Assembly: GCA_018714945.1 (NCBI GenBank)
Contig: DVMO01000101.1
Coordinates: 1 to 38,829, forward strand
Source: Fimisoma avicola
GTDB lineage: Bacteria; Bacillota; Clostridia; Peptostreptococcales; Anaerovoracaceae
Reading direction: 5' to 3'
DNA: 38,829 nucleotides
Shown: positions 26,086 to 34,429 of the stretch, piece by piece
How positions within the stretch are numbered: the first letter of the stretch is position 1
How the letters are laid out: each line of letters opens with the position of its first letter
Notes under the pieces: generated by a model
What the model saw: the letters and a program-made list of their open reading frames with translations, nothing else
Databases searched by the model: none
Told to the model about the DNA's origin: nothing
Translations under genes and position numbers: made by a program

Positions 26086-26520
26086 TTATCTCATCAAGTT
26101 GTCTTTAATGCGCTCAAGATACCCGTAAAGCTGCTGTATCTCTTTCTCGGAAAACCCTTCTTTTAGCTGTTCTTCCATCTTATCCTTTATGGCTATCATC
26201 TTTCGGCGAAGTTCTTCCCCGTTTTCTGTAAGCGTTATCTTTTTCAGTCTTGCATCCCCTGCCACACTTTCTCTCCTGACCAGTTCCTTTGTCTCCATCA
26301 GGGAAAGTATTTTTGAGGCCGTTGATCTGGTTATACCGAAGTTTTCCTCAAAGTCCTTCTGATATACATCCTTATCTTTGTTATCATACAAGTAAAAAAG
26401 TATATATCCGTTTGCCATGGATATTTTCATCAGGTCGCTGGGTATTTCTTTTTCCAGGTTCCTTCTTATCATGTGATGGATAAATCCCATCTGTTTTCCG
26501 ATATCATATTTTTCTTTCAT
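26086..26520 (-). CDS. MarR-family transcriptional regulator
   Basis: The 144-residue winged-helix protein is of MarR type: helical dimer ends, the recognition segment FGITRSTASKILSLMETKELV and wing DARLKKITLTENGEEL. Acidic/basic helices close the C-terminus. Members usually repress their own operon and let go when a small hydrophobic ligand binds; the ligand here is probably a substrate of the ABC exporter that follows. ATG 26520 has GAGGGTG upstream; an ATG ten codons earlier has none. The promoter overlaps the terminator hairpin of the preceding heme operon. Confidence 0.88.
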   Translation of the reverse strand: MKEKYDIGKQMGFIHHMIRRNLEKEIPSDLMKISMANGYILFYLYDNKDKDVYQKDFEENFGITRSTASKILSLMETKELVRRESVAGDARLKKITLTENGEELRRKMIAIKDKMEEQLKEGFSEKEIQQLYGYLERIKDNLMR

Positions 26521-26575
26521 CTGTCTGCACCCTCGTCCGATTTTTGTCATACATCAAACTGTTTTACATTCAACA

Positions 26576-26604
26576 ATTATAATGACGAAACGCCCCTCAG
26601 TCAA
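26576..26604 (-). promoter_or_regulatory. Sigma-A promoter of the MarR-exporter operon
   Basis: Minus strand TTGACT (26604-26599), 17 bases and TATAAT (26581-26576). The -35 lies in the loop and stem of the terminator at 26591-26610. Confidence 0.8.
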
Positions 26605-26610
26605 GGGGCG
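26591..26610 (-). terminator. Terminator hairpin after the heme operon
   Basis: Arms CGCCCCT and AGGGGCG with a 6-base loop, 23 bases beyond the DUF454 stop; only TTTCG follows, so termination may be partial. Confidence 0.6.
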
Positions 26611-26633
26611 CTGTGTGTTGTTTATATGAAAGT

Positions 26634-27029
26634 TTATCTATGAGCCGTAAGATCCTCTTCCTTGATGGTCTTTACTCCAAAGACAAAATACATCACATGA
26701 CATACCCATACTGCGCCGAGGATGATCCTTCCAACCGGCACATCTCCCATCAGTGCGAATCCTGTTCCCATTACCAGAGTAACAGGTATTATTATGCCCG
26801 CTTTAGTCCTTGCGGTCATTCCTTTCTTTTTAACAAAAGATTCTAGATTTTTCTTATATATCTTGGTATTGATGAACCAGTCATGCAGCTTTTCCGATGA
26901 TCTTGCAAAGAAAAAGACCGTTGCCAGGAAAAACGGCACTGTAGGCAATATTGGAATGGCTGCACCTACGCAGCCAAGCCCAAGGCATATCAGTCCTAGA
27001 ACAAGAAAGACAGTTCTTTTTATCTTCAT
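26634..27029 (-). CDS. DUF454 (YbaN-like) membrane protein
   Basis: A small inner-membrane protein of 131 residues with hydrophobic segments at about 5-42 and 75-115. Its start KRTVFLVLGLICLGLGCVGA, then PILPTVPFFLATVFFFARSSEKLHDWF, is the DUF454/YbaN hallmark. Function is not established in any species I can name. It starts 25 bases after the heme ATPase stop with AGGAGG 6 bases before its ATG, and a hairpin follows, so it is probably the last gene of the heme-uptake operon and may assist it. Confidence 0.85.
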   Translation of the reverse strand: MKIKRTVFLVLGLICLGLGCVGAAIPILPTVPFFLATVFFFARSSEKLHDWFINTKIYKKNLESFVKKKGMTARTKAGIIIPVTLVMGTGFALMGDVPVGRIILGAVWVCHVMYFVFGVKTIKEEDLTAHR

Positions 27030-27054
27030 AGAATACCTCCTTATCCCTGCGCTC

Positions 27055-27831
27055 TCAGACAGACATCACAAATGGTTTTCCGTCTATACGGCACACATCA
27101 AGCTCCACATCGTAAACTGCGTTGACCAGATTTCCCATAAGTATATCCTCTGGTTCTCCCTGACCTACGATCTTGCCGTCCCGCATTGCTATTATGTTGT
27201 CACTGTAATACAGGGATTGGTTGATGTCATGGAGAATCATTATTATGGTAATCCCATATTCCCGGTTCAGCTTGCGTATCAGTCTGAGTATCTGCAGCTG
27301 GTATCGTATATCCAGATATGTGGTCGGTTCGTCAAGGAACAGTACTTTCGTGTCCTGAGCCAGTGACATTGCTATCCACACCCTCTGCTTCTGTCCTCCG
27401 GAAAGTTCGGCTACGGGCTTGTCTCTGTATTTATCTGTATGGGTGATCTCCATGGCCCAGTTGATCTTCTCCTCATCTTTTTCTGTATCTCCGGGAGAGC
27501 CAATGGACCGATATGGTGTCCTTCCGTATGATACCAGCTTCTCCACCGAAAGATCAGCTGGCGCGGTATTGTGCTGATGGACAATGGCAACCTGTTTTGC
27601 AAATTCCTTTATGTTCATATGGGATATCCTGCAGCCCGCAAGTTTTATCTCACCGGAAGCAGGTTTCAGGTTCTTGGTCATCAGCCCAAACAATGTGCTC
27701 TTTCCGCAGCCGTTGGCCCCTATCAGGGTAGTCACCGCACCTGAAGGTATATCCATATCAAGGTCCTTCAGTATCTCGTGTTTCCCATAAGAAAATGACA
27801 GTCCTCTTATGCTGAAAATATTGTCACCCAT
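27055..27831 (-). CDS. ABC transporter ATPase for heme (FecE/HtsC type)
   Basis: Cytoplasmic ATPase of an iron-chelate/heme importer, 258 residues. Seen: Walker A GANGCGKST, Q-loop VHQHN (the usual Gln lies before HN), signature LSGGQKQRVWIA, Walker B VLFLDEPTTYLD and H-loop ILHDIN. The C-terminal VELDVCRIDGKPFV is shared with FepC/FhuC-like proteins. The ATG lies in the last codons of the permease gene (8-base overlap), with AGGAGG 13 bases upstream inside that gene, implying coupled translation. The neighbouring lipoprotein and NEAT proteins point to heme as the substrate. Confidence 0.92.
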   Translation of the reverse strand: MGDNIFSIRGLSFSYGKHEILKDLDMDIPSGAVTTLIGANGCGKSTLFGLMTKNLKPASGEIKLAGCRISHMNIKEFAKQVAIVHQHNTAPADLSVEKLVSYGRTPYRSIGSPGDTEKDEEKINWAMEITHTDKYRDKPVAELSGGQKQRVWIAMSLAQDTKVLFLDEPTTYLDIRYQLQILRLIRKLNREYGITIIMILHDINQSLYYSDNIIAMRDGKIVGQGEPEDILMGNLVNAVYDVELDVCRIDGKPFVMSV

Positions 27832-28813
27832 AATTCTGCTTTGACCTCCTTAGAAGAAATATAAAAAACGGGCCTCCGGCTACAGCCATGATCACAGATG
27901 CGCTTATCTCATAAGGCGCTGCAACAGTGCGCCCGGCCGTGTCGGCCAGGAGTAGTACAAACGCTCCCAACAAGATACTATAAGGTATCAGCGTTTTGTG
28001 CCCACTCCCGACCAGCAGCCTGGCAATATGGGGCACTATCAGCCCCAGAAAACTTATTGGCCCTATGATGGCTGTGGAAATCCCTGCAAGCAGGACAGCC
28101 GTCAGCGATACGGCTGTCCTGCTGCCGCTGACATTGACCCCGATGGATCTTGCAGTCTTATCCTCAAGGGCAAGCAGATCACACTTCCCCGCCAAGACGA
28201 GCGAGGCAGCAAGCCCAATCAGGGAATACGCCAGCAAAGTCTCAAAATCATCCCATGTCTTCATGGTTATATTGGCATTTACAATGCTGGCGACGCCTGA
28301 ATAGTTACTGCCTGTACCAGAGTTAAAGGCGCTCATCATCCCCGTAAACATTGAATTTACTGCCACGCCTACGAGGATGATCCTCAGGGGCGACAGTCCT
28401 CCTTTCCATGAAAGACTGTATACAAGCCCAAAGGCGGCAAGTCCTCCTCCAAAAGCGATCAGCGGTGTAAAAAAATACAGCGACGGCACAAAAGCCGTTA
28501 CCAGTACAGCTGTAAGGCTCGCTCCGGAACTAATCCCTATTATCCCAGGATCTGCCAGAGGATTTTTGAGTACCGCCTGCAGGAGTACGCCGGATACAGC
28601 TGTGGCCGATCCCCCTGCCATAGATATGAATATCCTCGGGAATCTCAGGTCATACACGGTCGCCACATCCGGGTCGTATGATATGAAGAGTCCCCTGATT
28701 AGCCTCATGGGCGAAAGATCTATGCTTCCTGTATTTACCGACAGCAGGAACAGCACTGCCAAAGCTGCCGCTGTCACGGTAAATGAAATGATCTTTTTTC
28801 TTTTGCTGATCAA
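27824..28813 (-). CDS. FecCD-family heme/iron-chelate permease
   Basis: 329-residue permease with eight to ten membrane helices and the family marks NPLADPGIIGISSGA, GGLSPLRIILVGVAV and GPISFLGLIVPHIARLLVG, the last being the contact with the ATPase. As in HtsB/IsdF systems it would form a homodimer with two copies of the ATPase at 27055-27831. The start appears to be TTG 28813, with GGAGG 10 bases upstream; the nearer ATG is out of frame and no other start is available. It begins 16 bases after the lipoprotein gene. Confidence 0.92.
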   Translation of the reverse strand: MISKRKKIISFTVTAAALAVLFLLSVNTGSIDLSPMRLIRGLFISYDPDVATVYDLRFPRIFISMAGGSATAVSGVLLQAVLKNPLADPGIIGISSGASLTAVLVTAFVPSLYFFTPLIAFGGGLAAFGLVYSLSWKGGLSPLRIILVGVAVNSMFTGMMSAFNSGTGSNYSGVASIVNANITMKTWDDFETLLAYSLIGLAASLVLAGKCDLLALEDKTARSIGVNVSGSRTAVSLTAVLLAGISTAIIGPISFLGLIVPHIARLLVGSGHKTLIPYSILLGAFVLLLADTAGRTVAAPYEISASVIMAVAGGPFFIFLLRRSKQNYG

Positions 28814-28829
28814 AATTGCATTTCCTCCG

Positions 28830-29732
28830 TCATTCTCCGTAAAGCATAGGCCTTAGTTCCTCCAACGCTTCCGGATAATTGAATTTTGCGCTCATTCCGA
28901 ATTTATCATAGGAAAGATCAAATACCCGCCCTTCCTGTACAGCGGCAAAATGTCTCCATATATCATTGGTGGCAAATTCCTCGTTGAACATCTCTACCAC
29001 ATCGTCAGGCAGCGCATGTGCGGCCCGGAGTATTATGTCCGGATCTTTCTCCTTCATGTCCTCTGTATTGGCCACGAGAAATTCCTGCCCGTCTCCATCA
29101 CCGTATATATTCATTCCGCCCGCCAGCTTTACGAGGCTTCCAACATAACTGCTTTCCGTTGCCACTATGTATGAACCGGGCAGGCCCATGAGCACCAGCA
29201 CTCTGGGACTTTCTCTGCCTTCACTGGCACTCCTGTATTCTTCCATGAACTTTTCATATTCTTCTATGAGATCTGCCGCCTGTTCCTGACGCCCGAATTT
29301 TTCTCCAAGATCTTCAATGGACGCATACATCCCCTCTACGCTCTTGAGATTGAGAAAAATAGAGCTCAGCCCAGCCGAAGCATATTTGGGCTGAAGATCA
29401 TTTTGGAGGGAATTAGGTGACAACACATAATCGGGGGTCAGCGATTTGAGTATTTCAAGGTCGGGCGACATGGGCATCCCTACCTTTTCCACATTGCTGT
29501 ATCTTTCCGGTATGGTGCTTACAGTGGTATCGCATACGCCCACCAGTTCCAGTTCAAGTCTGTCGCATATATCGGCGGCTGCCGGAGATGTGGCTATGAG
29601 TCTGAGGCTGCCGTCTGAATTGGCGCTGCCGCCGTCATCACCGTTTTCTCCGCTGCTCTGGTCGACACATCCGGCGCATGAGGCCACCATCAAGGTGCAG
29701 GCAAGGAGAGTCATTATCTTTTTTCTGATCAT
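28830..29732 (-). CDS. isdE: Heme-binding substrate lipoprotein, IsdE/HtsA-like
   Basis: Membrane-anchored receptor that hands heme to the permease. The 300 residues start with a signal peptide and lipobox VASC (Cys19), a Gly/Ser/Asp-rich linker to about 41, then a two-lobed helical-backbone binding fold. GMPMSPDLEILKSL (Met86/Met88) and the block RAAHALPDDVVEMFNEEF (His239) ... NDIWRHFAAVQEGRVFDL correspond to the IsdE regions that supply Met and His heme ligands, from memory of that family. The ATG overlaps the stop of the Shp-like gene (ATGA). It matches heme receptors better than siderophore receptors; confidence in heme also comes from the neighbours. Confidence 0.9.
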   Translation of the reverse strand: MIRKKIMTLLACTLMVASCAGCVDQSSGENGDDGGSANSDGSLRLIATSPAAADICDRLELELVGVCDTTVSTIPERYSNVEKVGMPMSPDLEILKSLTPDYVLSPNSLQNDLQPKYASAGLSSIFLNLKSVEGMYASIEDLGEKFGRQEQAADLIEEYEKFMEEYRSASEGRESPRVLVLMGLPGSYIVATESSYVGSLVKLAGGMNIYGDGDGQEFLVANTEDMKEKDPDIILRAAHALPDDVVEMFNEEFATNDIWRHFAAVQEGRVFDLSYDKFGMSAKFNYPEALEELRPMLYGE

Positions 29733-30586
29733 AACAAGTCATCCTTATCTTTTTTATTTCTTATCCTGAAAAACCATATGGAGCCTCCGGCTGCAACAAT
29801 GATGACCACAGCTCCTGCAATCCACCAGACGGCAGATATGCCGGAGCTATCATCTGCCTCTTCTCCGGTTTGGTCAAATTCCTGTATCCCCATGTGTTCC
29901 TCATGGGTTTCACCAGTCTGGGCTGTGGGTTCCTGCCCCTGGCCGGAGCTGTCCGACCCATCTGATGTCTGGGCAGTGTTTTGGCTTTCTGTCTGAGTTG
30001 GAGTCTGGGATCCAGCTCCGTTGGTCACAGATGACTGAGCCTGGTCCACCTTTATGGTTGTCACAAAATCACCAGATCCCTGCTGGAGACCAGAAAGCGT
30101 TATGTAAAAGATGACTTCCCTGCCCATTGGCACCACATACATATTGCATCTTATCACAGCATTCTCACTTGGTACTTTCATGCGGAAATCTGTGGTGTTT
30201 TCGGTGAAATCTTCATACATGACCGTAGAAGATACGGGTGTAAAAGAACCGTTCCCGGCAGCGTCTACCTGAAATTTGGGGTCCTGTATGTTGTCCATAA
30301 GTTTTAGCCTCACGGTAGCATATGTGTTTCCTGATGAATCAACTTCTACCAGGGCCTTTGTATATGTGGCCGAATCTGTCATAGACTGTCCCAGCACGGC
30401 AGAACTTTCCCCGCCTGAATCTTCTATGATGCCGGTCTGAGGATGCCGATAGTGGGGCGTGGCCGTGGCAAGATAGATGCCATGGCTGGCTGCCATTGCA
30501 GTCATAGGAGCGATGCCCGCCAATATGGCGAGTATCGCTCCTATACAGCACAGCGTTTTCAAAAAATTAAGCGCAGTACTTTTCAT
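29729..30586 (-). CDS. shp: Shp-like surface heme-binding protein
   Basis: 285 residues: signal peptide (cleavage near AMAAS, about 33), a heme-binding Shp domain (about 35-170), a Ser/Thr/Gln-rich stalk and a C-terminal membrane segment (about 250-273) with a basic tail; no LPXTG. The domain shares HYRHPQTGIIEDSGGE, LGQSM (Met69), NAVIRCNMYVVPMGREVIFY (Met154) with Shp of Streptococcus pyogenes, whose two axial Met ligands sit in the same motifs. Shp takes heme from Shr and passes it to HtsA. It begins 6 bases after the NEAT gene and overlaps the lipoprotein gene by four bases, giving the same order as the streptococcal operon. Confidence 0.92.
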   Translation of the reverse strand: MKSTALNFLKTLCCIGAILAILAGIAPMTAMAASHGIYLATATPHYRHPQTGIIEDSGGESSAVLGQSMTDSATYTKALVEVDSSGNTYATVRLKLMDNIQDPKFQVDAAGNGSFTPVSSTVMYEDFTENTTDFRMKVPSENAVIRCNMYVVPMGREVIFYITLSGLQQGSGDFVTTIKVDQAQSSVTNGAGSQTPTQTESQNTAQTSDGSDSSGQGQEPTAQTGETHEEHMGIQEFDQTGEEADDSSGISAVWWIAGAVVIIVAAGGSIWFFRIRNKKDKDDLL

Positions 30587-30592
30587 AAGCTA

Positions 30593-33500
30593 TCATTCTC
30601 CTTTTCCGGATGATCTTCTGTATGCGGCACCCAATGTACCGGCTGCGGCTATGGTGCACATCAGCAGCCACAGAGCCATATCGTCTCTTTCCCCTGTCTT
30701 TGGTATCTGCTGCGCATTTTCTTCATCCGTTATGGTACTTCCTGTTTCGGCGAGGGCATAAAGGCCTCCTGTCCTTGTGACAACAGTATATTTTCCGTCA
30801 GTGAGTTCCCCTTTCACGAGCACCTTCGTACCATCATCATTTATCCTGTAGACAGCCAGTTGCGAATCGTCATATCCTTCAGCCACAGGGAAGCTTATAC
30901 TTATAACCCCGTTAGGTACTGCGGCAGTTCCTGCACTGTCTGCAAAGCTTATATCATATAGCTTGAATTTTGCTCCGATGTCGCTGAGGGCACGGACTGC
31001 TTTTTCATAATCTTTGCCCGCAGTTACCGCTTCAACGACTATCTGTACTCCTTCTTCAAATACACCCTTTTCAGCGGTTATTACAACTCCGGTCTTTTCA
31101 TCGGTATGATCCACTGCCGGTGACTGGACTACGGGTTCGTCAGGCTCAAATGCGGGATCGTCCTCAGAAGCCGCCTCTATAGTTGACCAGTCCAGTTTTA
31201 GGAGCACATCCTGGGAACCGGTCCCCGCTGAAATATCCTCCATCACAGGTACGAACACATGGAGAGGCACATAACCTTCTTCATCGGCCAGAGCGCTGCT
31301 CACCAGCGGGAAAGTCACCAGGTCCGGATAGAGGATGCCTTCCGATGAACCGCCCTTTTGATTAAATTCATCTATGACATCCGTACCGTCGGCGTTCTTC
31401 TGGGTAGACAGCACTTCTGCCGCTTCTTTCTGTCCTTCGATGACACCATACCGGCCGTAAGTATATCCGTCCTGATAGTAATACAGATTGGCAAGGTATC
31501 CGAACCTGTTGAGATAGGATATGCCCTTGAAATCCATGGTCAAATGATATTCTCCATCCTTTACTGTCAGCTTGATGTTATGGTTTATGGCATCGTTGCT
31601 CATGGAATAATCCTGACGGTTTACTTTGATCATTTCTCCGTATACAGAATAAATGCCGTCTTCCAGACTGAACCTGTCTGTGTTATCGCCAGGTTCAGGT
31701 TCCGGCTCTGGTTCGGGTTCAGGTTCCGGTTCTGGTTCCGGCTCAAGCACCGACCCCTTTTCGACGAGAGTAAAGTGGACAGGCTTGTCAGTCCTCGCAT
31801 TGTAGGTGAAGGCAAGGTATCCTTCTTCTATGGTCCATCCGGTTATATAGGTCATCGGACCGATGTTGTCTTCCTCATCGTTTATGCGTATGAGGGCGAG
31901 ACTGTCCGCATCGTAATCTTCCGGTACGGGTATGCCGTATGTCACCTTTCCGTTAGGCGTTGCGTTTTCTCCGTCTGCATCCTTAAAATATACATCGTAG
32001 AGTATGAACTTCTCTCCCACATTCTTTTCCGTCAGGGTTGCCTTGGTCTGGTCATAGGTTGCACCTGATGTGAGGTTTTCTGCTACAAACTCTGTGCCTG
32101 ACTCAAATACTCCCTTTTCTGCATGTACTTTTATTCCCGTATCCTCATCGGTAACATCCAATGCCGGAGACAGTACGGGCGGATCCTGAGGCAGTACGCT
32201 GCCGTCGTCGTTCCTGAGTTTTGACCAGTCAAGTTCCATGTAGACCGTCTGGGTCCCCAGGCCTTCGGAGATGCTTTCCATGATCGGCACGAAGACCTGG
32301 AGCGGCACATACTGTCCGTCTGCTTTCTCCACCAGCTTGAACCTTACCATGGCAGGATAAAGGTTATCTTCGTCGTTATATCCGTCGATAACATCGTTGC
32401 CGTCAGAATCCTTCTGGGTGGACAGGACTTCAGCGTCCAGCAGTGTCCCTTCCGGCGTCCCGCCGTTTCCGATGGTATATCCTTCATCGAAATATTTCAG
32501 GTCCATAAGATAGCCGAACTGGTTATACATGGACATGCCTATGAACTGCACAGTCAGGTAATACTCTCCGTCCTTTACTTCCAGCCAGACATTGTGGTTT
32601 ATGGCATTGTTGGCCATTGAATAGACGGTCGGATCGGAAGTCTTGTACATATATGCCTTCAAAGTGTACTTGCCGTCTTCCAGGCTGGCCGGATCCGCAT
32701 CGAGCACCGGCTTCTCCTCAAGGGCATCCAGAGCGGTCTGCAGCTGATTGATGTAGTATGAAATCCCCAGTATGTTCACCATAGGCAGCTTGCTGCTGGT
32801 CTCGTAGGATTTGAGCCGGTTCCAGGTGGAAAGGAATGTGGCCCAGGAGTCTTCCGTATAGTCGCTTTCGTCCATCTCGTCGGCTTTGTTCCACAGGTTG
32901 CTCCATTTCGTGGCATCGTCACATTCTTCCAGGGACTCCTTTGCCTTCTGCAGATCGCCGAAAGCCTTTTCGATCTCTTCCTGAGTGGCTTCCTGATCGT
33001 CTGCTGTCATTTGAGCTGCCCTGATGGCTGCCAGCAGTTCGCTGTAGGTGGATTCAGTGTAATCCGTATCTCTCAGGGCCTCCGCCTCTTCAATGAGGTC
33101 GCTGAGGTCATCCTTGCTAACCGGCGAGGTCAGTCCGGCCTCAGCATCGTCCAGCTTTTTGATGAGAGCGGCTTCTTCCTCATCTGTAAGCTGCTCCATA
33201 TTCAGCACCGGCTGAGCCTGAAATCCGCCTTCTCCCATATCCAGGTGTTGTGACGGCCATACATTTTCCATCTCCGCCGTAACCTCTTCTATGGCAGTCT
33301 GCAGGGCCTGATATGATTCGTCAGTATAATCGCCTTTTTCTATCTGGGATGCTTCCCACAGCCTGTAGTTTAAAACGCTGTCCGGGTCCTCTATCTTTTC
33401 AAGGCTGGTCCAGTCCACCTGCATCCTTGCATACTGATCTCCTGACGAAGGAGAAATGCTGAACATCACAGGCACGAATACATGGACTATGGCTGCATGT

Positions 33501-34180
33501 TCCCATGTGTACTCTTCGGCTGACTGAGGAACCGTTACATTTTCTCTGGTCTCCGGTGTAACATCAAGGGCCATAAGCCTTGCATAAGGCTGGTCGATCA
33601 GATTTATGGGTCTTTCCTCCTGTCCGTATCCGGCTGGTCTGGTCTGGCTTCCGTCAAATGCCGACTCTGAATCAGGATCATTAAAGTTGTCGTAAACTAT
33701 CTGTCCATCTGCAGTCTTATGATATGTGAGCACCTGGGCAGGATAATATCCGGTATAGTCCTCAAGAGGTGCGGAAAACTTGCTGTAATACTCCGCCTCT
33801 ACGGATTCAAGCTCTGAGAGCATCCCGTACATGCCAATATATCCCATAGGCATGAATTCCACCAGCGCCGTCGCCTTGTTGTCCTTTACTATGACGATGG
33901 AGCTGTACTCCGTATCGGCAGGCTGTTTTTGCAGATAGCTTGAGCTTCCCCTCAAAGCCACATTGCCCATGGATGCCTGGTTCTGACTGTAGTGGATCAG
34001 GTTCACATCGGCATAATATACGCCATCCTCAACAGGAACATCCAGCTTCACCGCCTTTACACTGCCTTCCGGTACCGTCTCAGCCGCAAAAGCACTTGCC
34101 GGCCAAAGGCTCATCAGCATAATGGCGATCAATAAGATTGAAATACATCGCATGGGTAAATCAAGTCTGGTTGATCTCAT
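30593..34180 (-). CDS. Wall-anchored surface protein with three NEAT-like heme domains
   Basis: 1195 residues that likely capture heme at the cell surface. Order: signal peptide (1-32), NEAT-like domain 1 (about 47-262), three FIVAR-like helical repeats (about 270-490, DYTEST/DYTEDS cores), NEAT 2 (500-655), a beta domain (670-808), a Glu-Pro repeat linker (813-830), NEAT 3 (838-1002), a second beta domain (1017-1146), sortase motif IPKTGE (1159-1164), membrane segment and basic tail. Each NEAT domain has an SM(A/S/G)N motif (Met71, 522, 860) and a VFVPxM motif (Met239, 634, 980), candidates for axial heme ligands. AAGGAGG lies 11 bases before ATG 34180. First gene of the heme operon, in the place of shr. 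Confidence 0.9.
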   Translation of the reverse strand: MRSTRLDLPMRCISILLIAIMLMSLWPASAFAAETVPEGSVKAVKLDVPVEDGVYYADVNLIHYSQNQASMGNVALRGSSSYLQKQPADTEYSSIVIVKDNKATALVEFMPMGYIGMYGMLSELESVEAEYYSKFSAPLEDYTGYYPAQVLTYHKTADGQIVYDNFNDPDSESAFDGSQTRPAGYGQEERPINLIDQPYARLMALDVTPETRENVTVPQSAEEYTWEHAAIVHVFVPVMFSISPSSGDQYARMQVDWTSLEKIEDPDSVLNYRLWEASQIEKGDYTDESYQALQTAIEEVTAEMENVWPSQHLDMGEGGFQAQPVLNMEQLTDEEEAALIKKLDDAEAGLTSPVSKDDLSDLIEEAEALRDTDYTESTYSELLAAIRAAQMTADDQEATQEEIEKAFGDLQKAKESLEECDDATKWSNLWNKADEMDESDYTEDSWATFLSTWNRLKSYETSSKLPMVNILGISYYINQLQTALDALEEKPVLDADPASLEDGKYTLKAYMYKTSDPTVYSMANNAINHNVWLEVKDGEYYLTVQFIGMSMYNQFGYLMDLKYFDEGYTIGNGGTPEGTLLDAEVLSTQKDSDGNDVIDGYNDEDNLYPAMVRFKLVEKADGQYVPLQVFVPIMESISEGLGTQTVYMELDWSKLRNDDGSVLPQDPPVLSPALDVTDEDTGIKVHAEKGVFESGTEFVAENLTSGATYDQTKATLTEKNVGEKFILYDVYFKDADGENATPNGKVTYGIPVPEDYDADSLALIRINDEEDNIGPMTYITGWTIEEGYLAFTYNARTDKPVHFTLVEKGSVLEPEPEPEPEPEPEPEPEPGDNTDRFSLEDGIYSVYGEMIKVNRQDYSMSNDAINHNIKLTVKDGEYHLTMDFKGISYLNRFGYLANLYYYQDGYTYGRYGVIEGQKEAAEVLSTQKNADGTDVIDEFNQKGGSSEGILYPDLVTFPLVSSALADEEGYVPLHVFVPVMEDISAGTGSQDVLLKLDWSTIEAASEDDPAFEPDEPVVQSPAVDHTDEKTGVVITAEKGVFEEGVQIVVEAVTAGKDYEKAVRALSDIGAKFKLYDISFADSAGTAAVPNGVISISFPVAEGYDDSQLAVYRINDDGTKVLVKGELTDGKYTVVTRTGGLYALAETGSTITDEENAQQIPKTGERDDMALWLLMCTIAAAGTLGAAYRRSSGKGE

Positions 34181-34208
34181 CGATTTTTCGTCCTCCTTAA
34201 AAAAAGTT

Positions 34209-34228
34209 TAGTTAGTTATCACTAACTA
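34209..34228. promoter_or_regulatory. Operator palindrome in the heme operon promoter
   Basis: TAGTTAGT-TATC-ACTAACTA, perfect 8-base arms with a 4-base spacer, 29 bases before the NEAT gene start. On the minus strand it overlaps a -10-like TATAGT (34230-34225); no convincing -35 is seen. The same 20-bp pattern is at 35284-35303. It resembles DtxR/IdeR boxes (TTAGGTTAG..CTAACCTAA) in general form. Confidence 0.8.
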
Positions 34229-34236
34229 TATTGCCG

Positions 34237-34261
34237 AAAAAAATACCTATCGTTCAGGTAT
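34237..34261 (-). terminator. Weak terminator or attenuator ahead of the heme operon
   Basis: Minus strand ATACCT-GAACGAT-AGGTAT followed by seven T. It would end transcripts of the regulator at 34430-35260, 170 bases after its stop, and insulate the heme operon. The stem is only six pairs. The rest of the gap (34262-34429) holds the palindrome ACGGCCGGCCGT (34335-34346) and no gene. Confidence 0.5.
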
Positions 34262-34429
34262 CGTTTTTATTCGGCTGATGGTATCATACCACACATATAT
34301 CCATAATGCACCTTTGCTTTTGATGCATGTCTGCACGGCCGGCCGTTGTTCTTCCCCCCCTTTTTTCTTTTTTCTCCGCCAAAAGGCCATATCTGTGCCG
34401 TTGACGCTTCCGTGCAGATGTGCACCTTT

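Noticed and set aside
34237..34261. Heme-responsive riboswitch or attenuator as the main control of the heme operon
   Set aside because: The leader is short and only one weak stem is seen; the protein operator at 34209-34228 explains control better.
34335..34346. ACGGCCGGCCGT palindrome as terminator or operator
   Set aside because: No T-run on the relevant strand and no second copy; probably chance.
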